From Kribbella steppae (GTDB lineage Bacteria > Actinomycetota > Actinomycetes > Propionibacteriales > Kribbellaceae): a stretch of 64,000 nt of DNA. Position 1 is the first letter of the stretch, and every line of letters starts with the position of its first letter. The DNA lies in NCBI RefSeq assembly GCF_004342025.1, contig NZ_SLWN01000008.1, forward strand, positions 169,472 to 233,471. The letters are read 5' to 3'. The position numbers and the translations under genes were made by a program. Below, piece by piece: positions 42,360 through 51,406 of this stretch. The notes below the pieces were generated by a model. It searched no databases and was not told the DNA's origin. It worked only from the letters and a program-made list of their open reading frames with translations.

Positions 42360-43816
42360 GCGCGCTCGGACCACCAGCGGAGGAGTTCCGCGCGGGCCTC
42401 GTCCTCGCCCAGCGGGCCCCGGTCGAGCCGGAGCTCCATCAGGAACTTGTAGGCCTGGCCGACCTCGCGGCCCGGCGGGATGCCGAGGATCTGCATGATC
42501 TGGTTGCCGTCCAGATCGGGGCGGAGGGCATCGAGTTCCTCTTGTTCCTTGAGCCGCTCGATCCGGGCCTCGAGGTCGTCGTACGCGGCCCGGAGCGCAT
42601 CGGCCTTGCGCTTGTTCCGGGTGGTGCAGTCGGCCCGGGTCAGGACGTGCAGTCGTTCGAGCTGATCGCCGGCGTCGCGGACATAGCGCCGTACGGCGGA
42701 ATCGGTCCACTCGCCGGTGCCGTAGCCGTGGAAGCGCAGATGCAGTTCGACCAGCTTGCCGACCTGCTCGATCTGCTCGTTGCTGAACCGCAGTGCCTTC
42801 ATCCGCTTCCGGGCCAGCTTCGCGCCGACCACGTCGTGGTGGTGGAACGTCACCTTGCCGGCGCCCTCGAAGCGGCGGGTCTTCGGCTTGCCGATGTCGT
42901 GGATCAGCGCGGCGAACCGGGAGATGAAGTCCGGCGTGGGGACCGGCAAGCGGGACTCGAGGTCGATCGCCTGGTCGAGCACGGTGAGCGAGTGCTCGTA
43001 CACATCCTTGTGCCGGTGGTGCTCGTCCCGCTCCAGCTGGAGCGCGGGCAGCTCGGGCAGCACGTGTTTGGCCAGGCCGGTGGACACCAGCAGGTCCAGG
43101 CCGATCCGCGGGTGGTCGGAGCAGACCAGCTTGATCAGCTCGTCGCGGACCCGCTCGGCCGACACGATCGTGATCCGCTCGGCCATCGCGGTCATCGCCG
43201 CCACCACCGCGGGATCCGGGGTGAACCCGAGCTGCGCGGCGAACCTTGCCGCCCGCATCATCCGCAGCGGGTCGTCGGAGAACGAGTCCTCCGGCCTGCC
43301 CGGCGTACGGATCGTCTGGTGGGCGACGTCCTCGAGCCCGCCGTACGGGTCGACGAACGTCCGCGACGGCAGCCGGACCGCCATCGCGTTCATGGCGAAG
43401 TCGCGCCGGGACAGATCGCCCTCGAGGCTGTCGCCGTACGAGACCTCCGGTTTGCGTGAGGTGGGATCGTAGGACTCCGACCTGTACGTCGTGATCTCCA
43501 GAACCCAGTCGCCCTTGCGACAACCGATCGTTCCGAAGGCTTTTCCGATGTCCCAGATGTGGTTGGCCCAGCCCTGCAGTAACCGCTCGACTACGTCGGG
43601 GTGCGCGGAGGTGGCGAAGTCCAGGTCCTTGCTCCCCCGGCCGAGGAGAATGTCCCGGACGGGACCCCCGACCAGGGCGATCTCGTGCCCGGCGTCGGCG
43701 AACCGGGCACCGAGCTCGTCGACCACCGGTGCGATCTGCAGCAATGTCTGGACCGCCCGCCGCTGGACGGCGGACAACGATCCGGCGGAGGCTGACTGGT
43801 CGGCGAAAGGTGACAC
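42356..43816 (-). CDS. cca: CCA tRNA nucleotidyltransferase
   Basis: This 486-residue enzyme adds or repairs the 3' CCA end of tRNAs. The class II polymerase head has LVGGPVRDILLGRGSKDLDFATS (GG at 50-51, catalytic Asp64 and Asp66), RRDFAMNAMAV and DDPLRMMRAARFAAQLGF. The HD domain follows with IHDIGKPKTRR (His306, Asp307). It is the first member of the conserved block (cca - DUF6049 - murJ - kinase-like - sigM) found near the origin of many actinomycetes. It is divergent from the DUF6049 gene across only 24 bp. In Mycobacterium a NUDIX gene lies between; here it is absent. Confidence 0.94.
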   Translation of the reverse strand: MSPFADQSASAGSLSAVQRRAVQTLLQIAPVVDELGARFADAGHEIALVGGPVRDILLGRGSKDLDFATSAHPDVVERLLQGWANHIWDIGKAFGTIGCRKGDWVLEITTYRSESYDPTSRKPEVSYGDSLEGDLSRRDFAMNAMAVRLPSRTFVDPYGGLEDVAHQTIRTPGRPEDSFSDDPLRMMRAARFAAQLGFTPDPAVVAAMTAMAERITIVSAERVRDELIKLVCSDHPRIGLDLLVSTGLAKHVLPELPALQLERDEHHRHKDVYEHSLTVLDQAIDLESRLPVPTPDFISRFAALIHDIGKPKTRRFEGAGKVTFHHHDVVGAKLARKRMKALRFSNEQIEQVGKLVELHLRFHGYGTGEWTDSAVRRYVRDAGDQLERLHVLTRADCTTRNKRKADALRAAYDDLEARIERLKEQEELDALRPDLDGNQIMQILGIPPGREVGQAYKFLMELRLDRGPLGEDEARAELLRWWSERA

Positions 43817-43840
43817 GGGAAACTAGGTTACGGTGACGGC

Positions 43841-46174
43841 GTGTTGAGACGGCGACTGAGGCTCTCCGCTGCGGCGGTTGTGGGCCTGCTGATCGCTGCG
43901 TCGGCAGCGGTTCTCGGTACGGCGCCGACGTCCGCGGCGCCGGTGGAGGACCCGGTCGTCGACGTCACCATCGACTCCTTCGCCCCGGTCGCGCCGAAGC
44001 CGGGTGACTCGGTCCGGATCACCGGCCGGGTCACGAATACCAGTGACATCACCTTCCGGGCCCCGCAGGCGCTGGCGTGTATCGATCGCAAGCACCTGGC
44101 CACCAACGCCGACATCGCCGCCGTCTCCGCCGAGCAGGACGTGCCGATGAGCGAGCGGGACAGCTGCAGCGGGCTGACCACCTTCGAAAGCGGCACGTTC
44201 CAGCAGTTCGGCGCCCCGCTGGCTCCGAAGGCGTCGGTGCAGTTCACCCTGACCGTGCCCTGGAACGAGTGGCAGCTCAAAGGCAACACCGGCGTGTACG
44301 TGGTCGGCGTGATGTTCCGCGGGCAGCCGACCGAGGACAGCAGGGCGCGGGTCACCGCCGGCCGGGCCCGCACCCTGATGCCGGTGATCGGCTCCGATCC
44401 GCCGACCCGCAAGGTGAACACCGCCCTCGTCATCCCGTTGCGCCATCGGCCGACCCAACTGGGCGGGACGCGGTTCGCGAACGACTCGCTGGCCCAGTCG
44501 ATGGCGCCCAACGGTCCGCTCGGCCGGTTGCTCGCACTCGGCACGACCCGCAAGGTCACCTGGCTCGTCGATCCCGCGATGCTCGACGAGGCACGCCGGA
44601 TCAAGGACGGGTACGTCGTCGTCGGCGACGACAACCAGACGACGCCGGGCAGCGGGCAGAAGGTCGTCACCGCCTGGCTGAAGGAGTTCGACGACAGCCG
44701 GGCCCGGGGCAACCAAGTGGTCCTGCTCCCGTACGGCGATCCGGACGTGGCCAGCCTGATCGACGCCAGCGACCCGTTGAGCAAGGATCCGGTCAGCAAG
44801 ATCGTCGGCGATGCCCGGGCCACCAGCGAGGAGTACATCCTGGCGCCCGGTTCGACCGCCCCGGCCATCTTCACCAACGGCTTGTGGCTGGAGAACGGCT
44901 CGGCCCGCGGCCGCTACCTCGCCGCGGCCTCGTCCGGCTTCCCCGGTTCGACCGACCAGGACCTGAACCTGGTCAACAGCGCGGCGTGGGTGACCGCCGA
45001 ACGGCCGACCCTGACTCCGTCGCCGGTCTACAACGTGCTCACCCCCGAGGGTCCGAAGACCCAGGTCCGCACCGTCATCGCGAACTCGGCCCTCACCACC
45101 GGCGGTCCGGACCCGGACACCGCGGAGAACCCACTGCAGGTCCGGCAGCGGTTCGCCGCCGAGACCGCATTGCTGGCCACGGGCGGGACGACTCCCGTGT
45201 CCGTGGTCGCGCTACCGCCGCGGGGCTGGGACGCCGAGGGCAGCGCCACCGCGGCGATCGCCGGCGACCTGGCGCTGCCGTGGATCGCACCCACCGACGT
45301 CAACCAGATCGTCGCCGCCACACCGAGGCCGCTGACCACCAAGGCACCCAACGCGCCGCGGTCGAACCCGGCGCTCACCGGCGGACAGCTCGACGCCGTC
45401 AAGCGACTCAACGACGCCACCCTGACCTACCGCAACCTGCTGGCCGTGCAGGAGAACCTGGACGAGAACATCCAGCGCGCACGGCTGCGCTCGGCGTCCA
45501 ACGGCTGGCGCGGGTTCGCCGACGAGGCGAGGCAGTTCACCGCGATCGAGACCGGCTCGGTGAACCAGCAACTGGCCAAGGTGTCGCTGGTCAACTCGAG
45601 TGTCGAGCAGGGCCAACACGGCGTGATCAAGGTGAACCTGGCCGGTAGCAAGGGCACCTTCCCGCTGACCATCTCGAACGAGCTGGACGAGTCCATCCGG
45701 GTCGGCATCGCGGTGACCCCGGCGAACCGGACCGACCTGCGGATCAAGGCGCTGCAGACGAAGGTGCTGCCGCCGCGGGGCAAGGCGACGTACCTGATCG
45801 AGGCGAGTGCGGAGCAGAACGGTCTGATCAGGGCGAACGCCCAGGTGATCACCGCCTCGGGCCGTCCGGTCGGCCGGTCCCAGGAGTTGGTGATCGAGGC
45901 CGCGCAGTACGGCAGTGTCGGCTGGATCCTGGTCGGCGCGGCCTGCGCGCTCCTGTTCGGTACGTCGTTCGTCCGCATCTACCGGCGGGTCCGGACCGAG
46001 CGGCGCAACCCGGAACCGACCGAGCCGGCCACCGATCCGCTGCACCCCGCGCCGATCGATCCGGAGCCCGGTACCGGCCCCGTGAACTCCGCCGCCGACG
46101 GCGTACCGGAATCCGCCCCCGATGCGCCGGTGGACGCGTCCCTGAAAGAAGGAGTCGGTTCGAAGGATGGCTGA
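43841..46174 (+). CDS. DUF6049 family secreted/membrane-anchored protein
   Basis: This 777-residue protein has a signal peptide (about 1-33, ...APTSAAPV), a beta-rich domain with VDVTIDSFAPVAPKPGDSVRITG, and a large central region containing TRKVTWLVDPAMLDEARRI and VVLLPYGDPDVASLI. A C-terminal immunoglobulin-like segment, one membrane helix (about 691-712) and an acidic/Pro-rich tail follow. It matches the DUF6049 family always encoded just upstream of murJ in actinomycetes (the Rv3909-type gene), so it is probably part of the lipid II flippase machinery. The GTG at 43841 is the start; the 3' end overlaps murJ by 8 bases. Confidence 0.9.
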   Translation: MLRRRLRLSAAAVVGLLIAASAAVLGTAPTSAAPVEDPVVDVTIDSFAPVAPKPGDSVRITGRVTNTSDITFRAPQALACIDRKHLATNADIAAVSAEQDVPMSERDSCSGLTTFESGTFQQFGAPLAPKASVQFTLTVPWNEWQLKGNTGVYVVGVMFRGQPTEDSRARVTAGRARTLMPVIGSDPPTRKVNTALVIPLRHRPTQLGGTRFANDSLAQSMAPNGPLGRLLALGTTRKVTWLVDPAMLDEARRIKDGYVVVGDDNQTTPGSGQKVVTAWLKEFDDSRARGNQVVLLPYGDPDVASLIDASDPLSKDPVSKIVGDARATSEEYILAPGSTAPAIFTNGLWLENGSARGRYLAAASSGFPGSTDQDLNLVNSAAWVTAERPTLTPSPVYNVLTPEGPKTQVRTVIANSALTTGGPDPDTAENPLQVRQRFAAETALLATGGTTPVSVVALPPRGWDAEGSATAAIAGDLALPWIAPTDVNQIVAATPRPLTTKAPNAPRSNPALTGGQLDAVKRLNDATLTYRNLLAVQENLDENIQRARLRSASNGWRGFADEARQFTAIETGSVNQQLAKVSLVNSSVEQGQHGVIKVNLAGSKGTFPLTISNELDESIRVGIAVTPANRTDLRIKALQTKVLPPRGKATYLIEASAEQNGLIRANAQVITASGRPVGRSQELVIEAAQYGSVGWILVGAACALLFGTSFVRIYRRVRTERRNPEPTEPATDPLHPAPIDPEPGTGPVNSAADGVPESAPDAPVDASLKEGVGSKDG

Positions 46175-47813
46175 CCGCACCCTGCGATCCGCGGGGGTGA
46201 TGGCAGCCGGAACGGTGCTGTCCCGCCTGCTCGGATTCGTCCGGATCGCCCTGCTGGCGGCCGCCATCGGTACCGCGCTGCGCGGCGACATCTTCACCGC
46301 CGCGAACACCATCCCGAACAGTCTGTACATCCTGCTGGCCGGCGGGGTGTTCAACACCGTGCTGGTGCCGCAGTTGGTCCGGGCGATCAAGAACCACGAC
46401 GACGGCGGCCGGGACTTCACCAACCGGTTGCTCACCTTCGGCTTCGTCGTACTCGCCGTGGTCACGGTCGGCTGCGTGATGCTGGCGCCGCAGATCGCCG
46501 AGCTGTACCTGCCGAAGGAGCTGAAGGACCCGTCCCGGGCGGCCGAGCGGGAATCGATGGTGGTGTTCGTCCGGCTCTGCCTGCCGCAGATCTTCTTCTA
46601 CGGCGCGTTCGTGCTGGTCGGCCAGGTGCTGAACGCGCGGCGCCGGTTCGGCCCGATGATGTGGGCGCCGATCGCGAACAACATCGTCGCGTGCGCGTCG
46701 ATCGTGGTGTTCCTGCTGATCTACCGCACCGGCGACCCCCCGGCCACGTACAGCCACGGCGAGGAGTTGCTGCTCGGGCTCGGGCACACGGCTGGTATCG
46801 CCGTACAACTGCTGGTGCTGCTGCCCTATCTGCGGGCGAGCGGGCACATGTACCGGCCGAAGTTCGGTCTGCGCGGCACCGGGTTGGGCCACACCGCCCG
46901 GCTGGGTATCTGGACCATGCTGTTCGTGGCGGTGAACCAGGTGACCCTGGTGGTCGTCACGAAGCTCGCGATCGCGGGTAGCGCCTCGGACACTCCCGGT
47001 GCGAAGGCCGGTCTGTTCGCCTACAGCACCGCCATGCTGATCATTCTGGTGCCGCACGGCATCGTCTCCGTGTCGCTGGCGACGGCCGCGCTCCCACAGA
47101 TGTCGGCGCTCGCTGCCGACGGCGACGTGACCGAGGTGGCCCGGCTGTCGGCCCGGTCGATCCGGCAGGCGCTGGCGATCGTCGTACCCGCCGCGGCCGC
47201 GATGATCGCGTTCGCCTATCCGATCGTCACGGTGATCGCCGGCTACGGCTCCGGTAAGGACAACCTGACGCTGATGTCGTACACGCTGATGACGCTGGCG
47301 CTGGGCCTCGTGCCGTTCACCGTGCAGTACTTCCAGCTGCGCACGTTCTACGCGTTCGAGGACACCCGTACGCCGTTCTTCCTGCAGTGCGTGATCGCGG
47401 CGACCAACATCGCGGCCGCCGTGATCGGGGTCCGGGTGCTGCTGGACGCGGAGCACCTGCGGTTCAGCGGTGTTGTGCTGGGTGCGGCGTACGCGCTGGC
47501 GTACCTGGTCGCCGTCCTGATGTCCCGCCCGGTCCTCGGACGGAAGGTCCCCCGGGTGCACGGTGCGGGTATCGGGCTGCCGCTGCTCGCGATGGTGATC
47601 GCCGCGGTGTTCGCGGTCGGGGCCGGCCGGGGTGCGCTCTGGCTCCTGGGCCTCGCCGTCGACTGGTCCGGACCGCTGGGCGCCATCCTCCAACTCGCGG
47701 TCGCGGCGGTCGTGATGTTGCCCGTGTACGCCGGGATCGCGCGGGTACTCCGGATCCACGAGGTCAACGACGTGGTGTCGCTGGTCACATCGAAGCTCCC
47801 CGGTCGCCGCTGA
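46167..47813 (+). CDS. murJ: Lipid II flippase MurJ (MviN)
   Basis: This 548-residue protein has about 14 membrane segments. Landmarks are the N-terminal MAAGTVLSRLLGFVRIALLAAAIG, AANTIPNSLYILLAGGVFNTVLVPQLVRAI, and QYFQLRTFYAFEDTRTPFF. It flips the peptidoglycan precursor lipid II to the outer face of the membrane. GAAGGAGT precedes the ATG, which overlaps the DUF6049 gene. In Mycobacterium the homologous MviN is fused to a pseudokinase and an external domain; here the protein ends after the membrane part and the pseudokinase is a separate gene 321 bp downstream. Confidence 0.95.
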   Translation: MADRTLRSAGVMAAGTVLSRLLGFVRIALLAAAIGTALRGDIFTAANTIPNSLYILLAGGVFNTVLVPQLVRAIKNHDDGGRDFTNRLLTFGFVVLAVVTVGCVMLAPQIAELYLPKELKDPSRAAERESMVVFVRLCLPQIFFYGAFVLVGQVLNARRRFGPMMWAPIANNIVACASIVVFLLIYRTGDPPATYSHGEELLLGLGHTAGIAVQLLVLLPYLRASGHMYRPKFGLRGTGLGHTARLGIWTMLFVAVNQVTLVVVTKLAIAGSASDTPGAKAGLFAYSTAMLIILVPHGIVSVSLATAALPQMSALAADGDVTEVARLSARSIRQALAIVVPAAAAMIAFAYPIVTVIAGYGSGKDNLTLMSYTLMTLALGLVPFTVQYFQLRTFYAFEDTRTPFFLQCVIAATNIAAAVIGVRVLLDAEHLRFSGVVLGAAYALAYLVAVLMSRPVLGRKVPRVHGAGIGLPLLAMVIAAVFAVGAGRGALWLLGLAVDWSGPLGAILQLAVAAVVMLPVYAGIARVLRIHEVNDVVSLVTSKLPGRR

Positions 47814-47863
47814 ACCGATCCGCTTGTGCACTCGTGCAGATCTGTAGATGCTGACGGGGCACT

Positions 47864-48023
47864 GTGTCTCGTCGAGAGACGCCGAGTGCGGCTAGCGGTG
47901 GTCCAGGCGTTCGCTGGCAAGGCGGAGGAGGAGAGAGATGCGGAGCATCTCGCGACGACGACAACGCCGCCAGCGGGCGGCTGGGGCGCCGCTAGACGTG
48001 CTGGGCGTCTCTTGACGAGGCAC
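47864..48023 (+). ncRNA. Candidate structured RNA / palindromic element, copy B
   Basis: The 160-bp element has 20-bp outer arms (47864-47883 with 48004-48023, two wobble-type differences), then CTAGCGG/CCGCTAG, CCAG/CTGG and CGCTGG/CCAGCG stems. The internal loop CAAGGC / CAACGCCG is like copy A. A GGAGGAGGA / GACGACGAC stretch would form tandem G-A pairs, below a GAGATGC-GGA-GCATCTC hairpin. All wobble-type differences favour plus-strand RNA. It occupies half of the 321-bp gap between murJ and the pseudokinase gene; the rest of the gap holds nothing I can identify. Confidence 0.6.
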
Positions 48024-48134
48024 TAGCATGGGGGCTGCGATCGGGCCGCCAGCTGATCGCGCCGGATCCCCGCCGACCGGGTCCGGAGCGCCAGACGCAG
48101 TCCGACCAGTGCATCGAGGAGGGCGAGAGACACC

Positions 48135-49790
48135 GTGTCGAACCAGACTGTCAGTCCTGGTGCCCTGCTTGCCGGCCGCTACCGGATCGCCGAGTTACTC
48201 GCGGAGATCGACGGTGCGCGGGTGTGGCGAGCAGTGGACGAGGTACTCAGCCGGGCCGTCGTCGTGGATGTCCTGCCGGTCGGCGACCCGCGGACCAACC
48301 TGCTGTTCGACGCCGCCCGGCGCGCTGCCGCGGCGGCCGACCCCCGCTTCCTCCGCGTGCTCGACTGCGACATGCACGACGGCGTCACGTACTGCGTCCG
48401 CGAGTGGGCCGGAGGCCGCCCGCTCGAGCGGATGCTCAGCAACGGCCCGCTCACCGGGCAGCAGGCCGGCTGGCTGGCCCGCGAGGTGTCCGAAGCGCTG
48501 GAGAACCTGCACCGCACCGGCCACGCCCACGGCTCCATCAGCCCGGCCACCGTCGTGGTCACCGACGCCGGAGCGATCAAGGTCGTCGGTCTCTCCACCG
48601 AGGCGGCACTGCGCTCGACCGGCCCGGGTTCCCCCGAGCAGGACGTCCGCGCGCTCGGTGAGCTGCTCTACGCCTCGCTGACCGCCCGGTGGCCCGGCCC
48701 GGCGCCGGCGTGGGGGCTGCAGCCCGCTCCGGTGGAGCACGGCCGGCTCCTGAGCCCGCGTCAGGTGCGCGCCGGTGTGCCGCGTTCACTGGACGACATC
48801 AGCGACCGGCTGCTCAGCAACCCGCCGCGGCACCACGCACCCCCGATCACGAGCGCGGCCGGCCTGTCCGCCGCGCTGTCCGGGGTTGTCGGCAGCTCGC
48901 ACGAGCCGCCGAGCCAGATGGACGAGACCGTCGCGATCGCCCGGCAGAATGGCAGCGTCGACGACGCCACCCAGGTCGTCCCGCCGACACCGCCGCCCGC
49001 GCTGGACCCGACGCCCCCGGCGTACCAGTCCAACGGGCAGGAGCAGCACTCGGCGTACTCCGCCCCGGCCGAGACCCGTCCGGTCCGCCGCCAGGCGCCA
49101 CCACCGTCGAACGGCAACGGTCACCGTCGCCGGCCCGACGAGCCGAAGCCGAAGGGCGGGTGGGGCGGCCGGATCCTGATCCTGCTCGCCGTCCTGGCCC
49201 TGCTGTCGGTGATCGCGATGGCCCAGTTCCTGCTCAAGGGCGCGATGAACAACGACCAGGGCACCGATGACGCCGGCGGCGACAAGACCGCGCCGCAGAC
49301 CAGTACGACGCCGTCGGCCACCGGCGGAGCGGCCAAGATCGTCAGCGCCAAGGACTTCGACCCGAAGCCGGACGGCAACGGCAGCGAGCACCCGGAGGAC
49401 GTGGGCAACACCTACGACAGCAAGCCGACGACGACCTGGACCACCCAGTCGTACAGCCGGCCGAAGCTGGGCAATCAGAAGCCGGGCGTGGGCATCATCT
49501 ACAACCTGGGCTCGCCCACGTCGGTGTCCAAGGTGTCGGTCGCACTCCAGGGTGAAGGCACGAGCCTGCAGGTGCTCATCCCGAAGGGCGACACCGCCCA
49601 GTCCCCGGGCGCCGTGAGCGGCTGGACCCCGGTCGCGACGCAGGAGGACGCACCCGAAGGTACGGCGAACCTGACGCCGTCGCAGCCGACCCAGACGCAG
49701 TACGTCCTGGTCTGGCTGACCGAACTGCCGAAGGAGAAGGACAGCAGCAAGTACCGGGGCGAGATCTCGGAGGTCACGATCCAGAAATGA
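48135..49790 (+). CDS. Membrane pseudokinase with external discoidin-like domain (MviN-associated)
   Basis: The 551-residue protein has an N-terminal kinase-like domain (about 10-265). The catalytic residues are lost: the VAIK lysine is replaced (AVVVDVLP), the HRD loop reads HGSISPATVVV (132-142) and the DFG motif reads VGLS. A linker, one TM (about 344-366) and an external beta domain (about 400-551: KSFDP-like start, VGIIYNLGSPTSVSKVSVAL) follow. This is the C-terminal part of mycobacterial MviN made as a separate protein. There the phosphorylated pseudokinase recruits the FHA protein FhaA to regulate peptidoglycan synthesis; the same role is likely here. Confidence 0.9.
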   Translation: MSNQTVSPGALLAGRYRIAELLAEIDGARVWRAVDEVLSRAVVVDVLPVGDPRTNLLFDAARRAAAAADPRFLRVLDCDMHDGVTYCVREWAGGRPLERMLSNGPLTGQQAGWLAREVSEALENLHRTGHAHGSISPATVVVTDAGAIKVVGLSTEAALRSTGPGSPEQDVRALGELLYASLTARWPGPAPAWGLQPAPVEHGRLLSPRQVRAGVPRSLDDISDRLLSNPPRHHAPPITSAAGLSAALSGVVGSSHEPPSQMDETVAIARQNGSVDDATQVVPPTPPPALDPTPPAYQSNGQEQHSAYSAPAETRPVRRQAPPPSNGNGHRRRPDEPKPKGGWGGRILILLAVLALLSVIAMAQFLLKGAMNNDQGTDDAGGDKTAPQTSTTPSATGGAAKIVSAKDFDPKPDGNGSEHPEDVGNTYDSKPTTTWTTQSYSRPKLGNQKPGVGIIYNLGSPTSVSKVSVALQGEGTSLQVLIPKGDTAQSPGAVSGWTPVATQEDAPEGTANLTPSQPTQTQYVLVWLTELPKEKDSSKYRGEISEVTIQK

Positions 49791-50485
49791 CCTCGTCGGA
49801 TATCACTCGGATCGGCGCGGCTGATGCCGTTGCCCAGTCTGCGGAGCATGCTGGGCCGGTGAGCTACGACCAGATGGACGACCACGAGCTGCTGCGGCTG
49901 CACGTGGCCGGCAACCCGGACACGTTCGGGATCCTGGTCAAGCGGCACCGGGACCGGATGTGGGCGGTCGCGATCCGCACCCTGGGTGAGCCGGAGGAGG
50001 CCGCCGACGCGCTGCAGGAGGCGTTCATCTCGGCGTTCCGCCGGGCCGACTCGTTCCGCGGCGACGCGAAGGTGACCACCTGGCTGCACCGGATCGTGGT
50101 GAACGCCTGCCTGGACCGGATCCGCCGCCGCCAGGTGCGCGCCGCCGACCCTCTGCCGGAGGACGAGGACCGCGCCGCCGAGCTGGCCGGTCCGTCCGAG
50201 GACGACCCGGCCGAGGTCCGCGAGCGCCGGCTGGACGTGCTGAACGCGCTCAAGCAGATCAACTCCGACCAGCGCAGCGCCCTCGTCCTGGTCGACATGG
50301 AGGGCTACTCGATCGAGGAAGCCGCCGCCATCCTGGGCTGTGCGCCGGGTACGGTGAAAAGCCGCTGCGCCCGCGGCCGGGCCCGGCTGCTGCCGTTGCT
50401 CCGGCACTGGCAGACGACGCGGGGTGGCTCCGAGGAGTCCGACGTACCGGCGAGAACCGCGACGGAAGCGGTGGGAACCGAATGA
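49787..50485 (+). CDS. sigM: ECF RNA polymerase sigma factor SigM
   Basis: This 232-residue ECF sigma factor has region 2 (about 40-110: FGILVKRHRDRMWAVAIRTLGEPEEAADALQEAFISAFRRADSFRG, TTWLHRIVVNACLDRIRRRQ) and region 4 (about 155-210: QRSALVLVDMEGYSIEEAAAILGCAPGTVKSRCARGRARL). It starts by overlapping the pseudokinase stop (ATGA), an N-terminal extension of about 30 residues preceding region 2. Its position and the following anti-sigma gene identify it as the SigM type, concerned with envelope/oxidative stress in mycobacteria. A sequence matching its class promoter lies at the very end of the gene. Confidence 0.93.
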   Translation: MTSSDITRIGAADAVAQSAEHAGPVSYDQMDDHELLRLHVAGNPDTFGILVKRHRDRMWAVAIRTLGEPEEAADALQEAFISAFRRADSFRGDAKVTTWLHRIVVNACLDRIRRRQVRAADPLPEDEDRAAELAGPSEDDPAEVRERRLDVLNALKQINSDQRSALVLVDMEGYSIEEAAAILGCAPGTVKSRCARGRARLLPLLRHWQTTRGGSEESDVPARTATEAVGTE

Positions 50486-50500
50486 GTGGGTACCCCGTCG
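50474..50500 (+). promoter_or_regulatory. ECF sigma (SigM-type) promoter in front of the anti-sigma gene
   Basis: GGAAC (50474-50478) and CGTCG (50496-50500) are 17 bases apart, matching the GGAAC-N16-18-CGTC consensus of SigM-like ECF sigma factors. It straddles the sigM stop codon and lies about 110 bp upstream of the anti-sigma start, so SigM may drive its own antagonist from here. Sequence match only. Confidence 0.6.
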
Positions 50501-50608
50501 AAGCGAAGTCGCCTACCTGCGACCCGACCTTCATGCCTCGACCCGGAGTATTCCGATGACCACTCTGCGCCCGATCCTGGGCACCTCCTGCAAGGAGGCG
50601 AGTTCCTG

Positions 50609-51367
50609 ATGACCGATTCCGGTCTGCCGACCAGTGAGCACCTCGAGCACCTGGACCCGGACACGATCGCCGACCTGATCGAGAACCTGCTGCCCGCGCC
50701 CGAGGCGCATCGGGCTCGTGAACACGTGAAGGCATGCCCCGAGTGTCAGCAGACGTTCGACGCGCTGACGCAACTGTCCGCGGACCTCGCCGAGGAGGGC
50801 CGGGCGGACATCCCGATGCCGGCCGACATCGCCGAGCACCTCGACCAGGTCATCGTGTCGGAGTCGGTGCTGCGCGCGTCCACCGTTGGCGTGCACTCGC
50901 TGGTCCAGATCCGCGAGCAGCCGCACCGGCACCTGCCGAAGCTGCTCAGCGCGGCTGCGGCGGTCGTAGTGGTCGCGGGGATCGGCGTCGGTGTGGTGTT
51001 CGCCACCAAGGACCAGGCCGCCGACAGCTCGGCCGGGATCGGTCCGTCCGTCCTGCCCAGCGGCATCCCGTCGCTGACGACCAAGGATGTCGGCCCGGAC
51101 TCGCAGCAGTGGCTCGAGAGCACCAACGGACCCTTGCTGAACGGCACCGAGACTGAGAAGGCCTGTGCCCGGGTCTTCGCCTCCGGCCGGCCGAATCCCG
51201 TGGTCCGGCTGGTGCAGCCGGCCAAGGTCGACGGCAAGCGCGCGCTGCTGATCGGGCTGCAGGGCGGTTCGCCCCGGGACATCCAGATCTTCGCGGTCAC
51301 CGGGTGTAGCGAAGGCAGCGTGGCGACCCCGTTCTACGACACCAATATCACCCTGCGCAATCGCTGA
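50609..51367 (+). CDS. Anti-sigma factor with zinc-binding (ZAS-like) motif
   Basis: This 252-residue membrane protein has a cytoplasmic N-terminal anti-sigma domain with H-x3-C-x2-C (His39, Cys43, Cys46 in HVKACPEC), one TM (about 111-133: AAAAVVVVAGIGVGVVFAT) and an external C-terminal domain. It follows sigM and is its likely antagonist (RsmA type). The ATG at 50609 is chosen because CAAGGAGGCGAG is a perfect ribosome binding site; the frame open from 50486 is discounted. The 123-bp gap after sigM contains an ECF-type promoter. Confidence 0.9.
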   Translation: MTDSGLPTSEHLEHLDPDTIADLIENLLPAPEAHRAREHVKACPECQQTFDALTQLSADLAEEGRADIPMPADIAEHLDQVIVSESVLRASTVGVHSLVQIREQPHRHLPKLLSAAAAVVVVAGIGVGVVFATKDQAADSSAGIGPSVLPSGIPSLTTKDVGPDSQQWLESTNGPLLNGTETEKACARVFASGRPNPVVRLVQPAKVDGKRALLIGLQGGSPRDIQIFAVTGCSEGSVATPFYDTNITLRNR

Positions 51368-51406
51368 GACGCCAGTGCATTGTCCCGGCCTGGCGGTGGG
51401 TACCGT

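Noticed and set aside
45849..47831. 660-codon minus-strand frame opposite murJ
   Set aside because: Antisense shadow of a clear 14-TM flippase gene; His/Arg/Gln-rich with no domain.
47826..48026. Short frame through element B giving VVQAFAGKAEEE...
   Set aside because: The sequence is explained by the palindrome; no ribosome binding site, and the equivalent frame is not kept in copy A.
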